DNA of 64,000 nucleotides from positions 1 through 64,000 of the forward strand of contig JAFPWN010000046.1 of assembly GCA_017412765.1 (NCBI GenBank), read 5' to 3'. This document shows positions 62,695-64,000 of this stretch, piece by piece. Source of the stretch: Oscillospiraceae bacterium. GTDB taxonomy: Bacteria; Bacillota; Clostridia; Oscillospirales; Oscillospiraceae. A model generated the notes under the pieces. It had not been told where the DNA came from, made no database searches, and saw only the letters and a list, made by a program, of their open reading frames with translations. The translations under genes were made by a program, and so were the position numbers. Positions within the stretch are counted from its first letter, which is position 1; every line of letters starts with the position of its first letter.

Positions 62695-63270
62695 ATGAAG
62701 CGGCTGATTGCAGTCATTCTTTTGCTCGCGCTCACCGGGTGTACTGCGCCCGGCTTCAGCGAGACTACCGGCGGCTTCGTCGGCGGCGGCGACGCTTACC
62801 GCGAAAAGGGCGGCGAGGGCGGCTCCTCCGCGCGCCCCGATTACACCCCCGGAGCTATCGACGGCAGAAGCTACGAAAACGGCTTTTTCGGCTTCGGCTT
62901 CACTCTTCCCGAGGGCTGGGAGTGGAGCGAGAACGAGAAATTCGAGCTGTACACGGTCAAAAGCGGCGGCTCGTCGCTCTCATTCCGCGCCGGCGCGGGA
63001 AGCGCGTCCGGCGTCTACGCCGAGGCGCTTGAGAAAACGCCGCCCGCCCTTGAGGACGCGGGCTTATCCGACGTGAAAGCCGAGGAGATCACGATCGACC
63101 TCGCCGGCGAGCCGACCCACGCCATCAAAATCACGGCAAAAATCGCAAAAACCGGCTCAGAGCTGCATATTCTCACCGTTTTCATCGAGCGCAGCGGCTG
63201 GTACGGCGAGTTCAACGCCACCTCCGCAGGCTCCGACAGCACGCAGGAAATAATCAATATTCTCAATTAA
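62695..63270 (+). CDS. Lipoprotein, paralogue of the gene at 63354
   Basis: A 191-residue lipoprotein with lipobox LALTGC at about residue 18 and a Gly/Ser-rich linker. The folded part begins YTPGAIDGRSYENGFFGF, followed by LPEGWEWSENEKF, a pattern I associate with PsbP-like or DUF-type surface domains, without certainty. It shares this pattern and overall order with the following gene. The ATG at 62695 has GGGGGGA upstream. Confidence 0.75.
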   Translation: MKRLIAVILLLALTGCTAPGFSETTGGFVGGGDAYREKGGEGGSSARPDYTPGAIDGRSYENGFFGFGFTLPEGWEWSENEKFELYTVKSGGSSLSFRAGAGSASGVYAEALEKTPPALEDAGLSDVKAEEITIDLAGEPTHAIKITAKIAKTGSELHILTVFIERSGWYGEFNATSAGSDSTQEIINILN

Positions 63271-63275
63271 CCGCA

Positions 63276-63313
63276 CCCCCGGGATTGCAAAACCCCGGGG
63301 GTTTTGCTATAAT
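63276..63313 (+). terminator. Terminator with an embedded promoter
   Basis: Stem CCCCCGGG/CCCCGGGGG (63276-63301) followed by TTTTG. The loop contains TTGCAA (63285-63290), and 17 nt later TATAAT (63308-63313) completes a promoter for the next lipoprotein gene. So the -35 box sits in the terminator loop. Confidence 0.75.
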
Positions 63314-63353
63314 GTTCACATTATCGGATCGAAACAGACCGTTGGAGGCATAA

Positions 63354-63986
63354 ATGAAAAAAATTCTGCCTGTACTTATGATAATCGCGCTTTTAGCTTC
63401 CTGCGCAGCGCCGGAATCACCGGTTCCTGTCGAGGACGCGCCGGCGGAAGCCCCGGCGGAAACGCCCGCTGAAGCCCCGGAGGAGCCGGAAGAGCCGCCT
63501 GAGCCGCCGCGGCCGGAGTATGAGCCGGGCGTGATCGACGGCGATACCTATATCAGCGACTACTTTTCGGTGCGCTTTAAGCTTCCCGAGGGCTGGCAGT
63601 GGTTTACCGACAGCGCGAACGAAAACGGGCTCAGCGCGGACTTCGAGATGTACGCCTTCGGTGACGAGGGGCTTCAGAGCATGAGCTTCACTGCCGGAGA
63701 GGGCGGCGCCGGGGACGCGTGCGCGACCTATCTTGCCGACCTGCCCGCCGCGCTTGAGGAGTCCGGCTACTCAGATTACGGCTACGCCGAGACGACGGTC
63801 ACGATCGCCGGCAGGGAGTGCCCCGCTGTTTCCCTCGCCGGAACGGTCGAGGTCGTCGAGGGAGTTTCCGCGCCGGTGTACATACTCGCGGTTTTCGTTG
63901 AGCATGAGGGGCGCTACGGCGAATTTACCGCCACAAGCTTCGTCACCGACGCAAACGCAGAGATTATCGAAGGAGTTACCGAATGA
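63354..63986 (+). CDS. Lipoprotein with Pro/Glu-rich linker, paralogue of the gene at 62695
   Basis: A 210-residue lipoprotein with lipobox LLASC at about residue 17, then a repeated Ala/Pro/Glu linker (EAPAETPAEAPEEPEEPPEP). The folded part YEPGVIDGDTYISDYFSV and LPEGWQWFTD align with the previous gene, as does the C-terminal REGRYGEFTATSF-like HEGRYGEFTATSFVTDANAE. Function unknown. The stop overlaps the next ATG (ATGA). Confidence 0.75.
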   Translation: MKKILPVLMIIALLASCAAPESPVPVEDAPAEAPAETPAEAPEEPEEPPEPPRPEYEPGVIDGDTYISDYFSVRFKLPEGWQWFTDSANENGLSADFEMYAFGDEGLQSMSFTAGEGGAGDACATYLADLPAALEESGYSDYGYAETTVTIAGRECPAVSLAGTVEVVEGVSAPVYILAVFVEHEGRYGEFTATSFVTDANAEIIEGVTE

Positions 63987-64000
63987 ACTGGCTTGAGATA
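63983..64000 (+). CDS. Start of the next gene, truncated by the window end
   Basis: ATG at 63983 overlaps the lipoprotein stop; AAGGAG lies 7 nt upstream. Only MNWLEI is visible, so no function can be given. Confidence 0.6.

Overview
The window looks like a chromosomal segment of an anaerobic, probably spore-forming clostridium (Bacillota, Oscillospiraceae/Christensenellaceae-like, gut or other anaerobic habitat). The evidence is a clostridial S10-spc-alpha ribosomal gene order with zinc-type S14 and a KOW-domain gene between map and infA, spoVAC, soj/spo0J (parAB) with parS-like sites, an lplABC-type CUT1 sugar transporter, a large Gram-positive-type SRP RNA next to dnaX, and strong ribosome binding sites of the AGGAGG type. 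The DNA is GC-rich apart from a few AT-richer genes. Genus level is an inference.

Layout. 1-8 kb: nagA, a metallo-beta-lactamase/rubredoxin fusion, a Pr6Pr-type membrane protein, cstA and an M29 aminopeptidase on the minus strand; then a 2-hydroxyacid dehydrogenase, an SGNH hydrolase and a cyclophilin-like lipoprotein on the plus strand. 8-13.5 kb: a GNAT remnant, DUF2200, an AT-rich orphan nucleotidyltransferase-fold gene, and a tight seven-gene minus-strand operon (ABM monooxygenase, NERD, GNAT, methyltransferase, DUF6998-GNAT fusion, SIMPL, GNAT). 13.8-26.1 kb: a carbohydrate locus with a permuted, membrane-anchored GH3 enzyme, a YesL pair, a LacI regulator, two permeases, a lipoprotein binding protein, an MsmX-type ATPase and a cytoplasmic GH32 fructosidase. 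TGTGCA/TGCACA operators lie at three of its promoters, so it appears to be a local LacI regulon. 26.6-29.9 kb: MATE, DUF3990, nitroreductase and spoVAC. 30.3-46.4 kb: one long minus-strand ribosomal operon from rpsJ to rplQ, including secY, adk, map, infA and rpoA. 47.1-49.5 kb: dusB, an ECF sigma factor and its zinc anti-sigma factor, translationally coupled. 49.7-52.4 kb: ybaB, dnaX, SRP RNA and rpsT. 52.5-61 kb: parA, parB, a coiled-coil membrane protein, serS, mscL, rsmG and mfd, a gene set often near oriC. 61-64 kb: threonine ammonia-lyase, a HAD phosphatase, two paralogous lipoproteins and the start of another gene.

The most unusual content is between genes. Three dispersed repeat families recur. 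(i) D elements: five ~85-160 nt copies, all in the sense orientation of the gene just upstream. Four of them have three nested stems with different but complementary arm sequences. Three sit inside the essential ribosomal operon with one arm ending on the upstream stop codon. (ii) T elements: two ~163 nt copies, each between convergent genes and each bracketed by a duplicated hairpin whose sequence differs between the two sites, as if insertion duplicated a local hairpin (a terminator in at least one case). (iii) R200: three ~200 nt copies, one of them in the presumed leader of dusB. No tRNA genes, CRISPR arrays, transposases or phage genes were seen.
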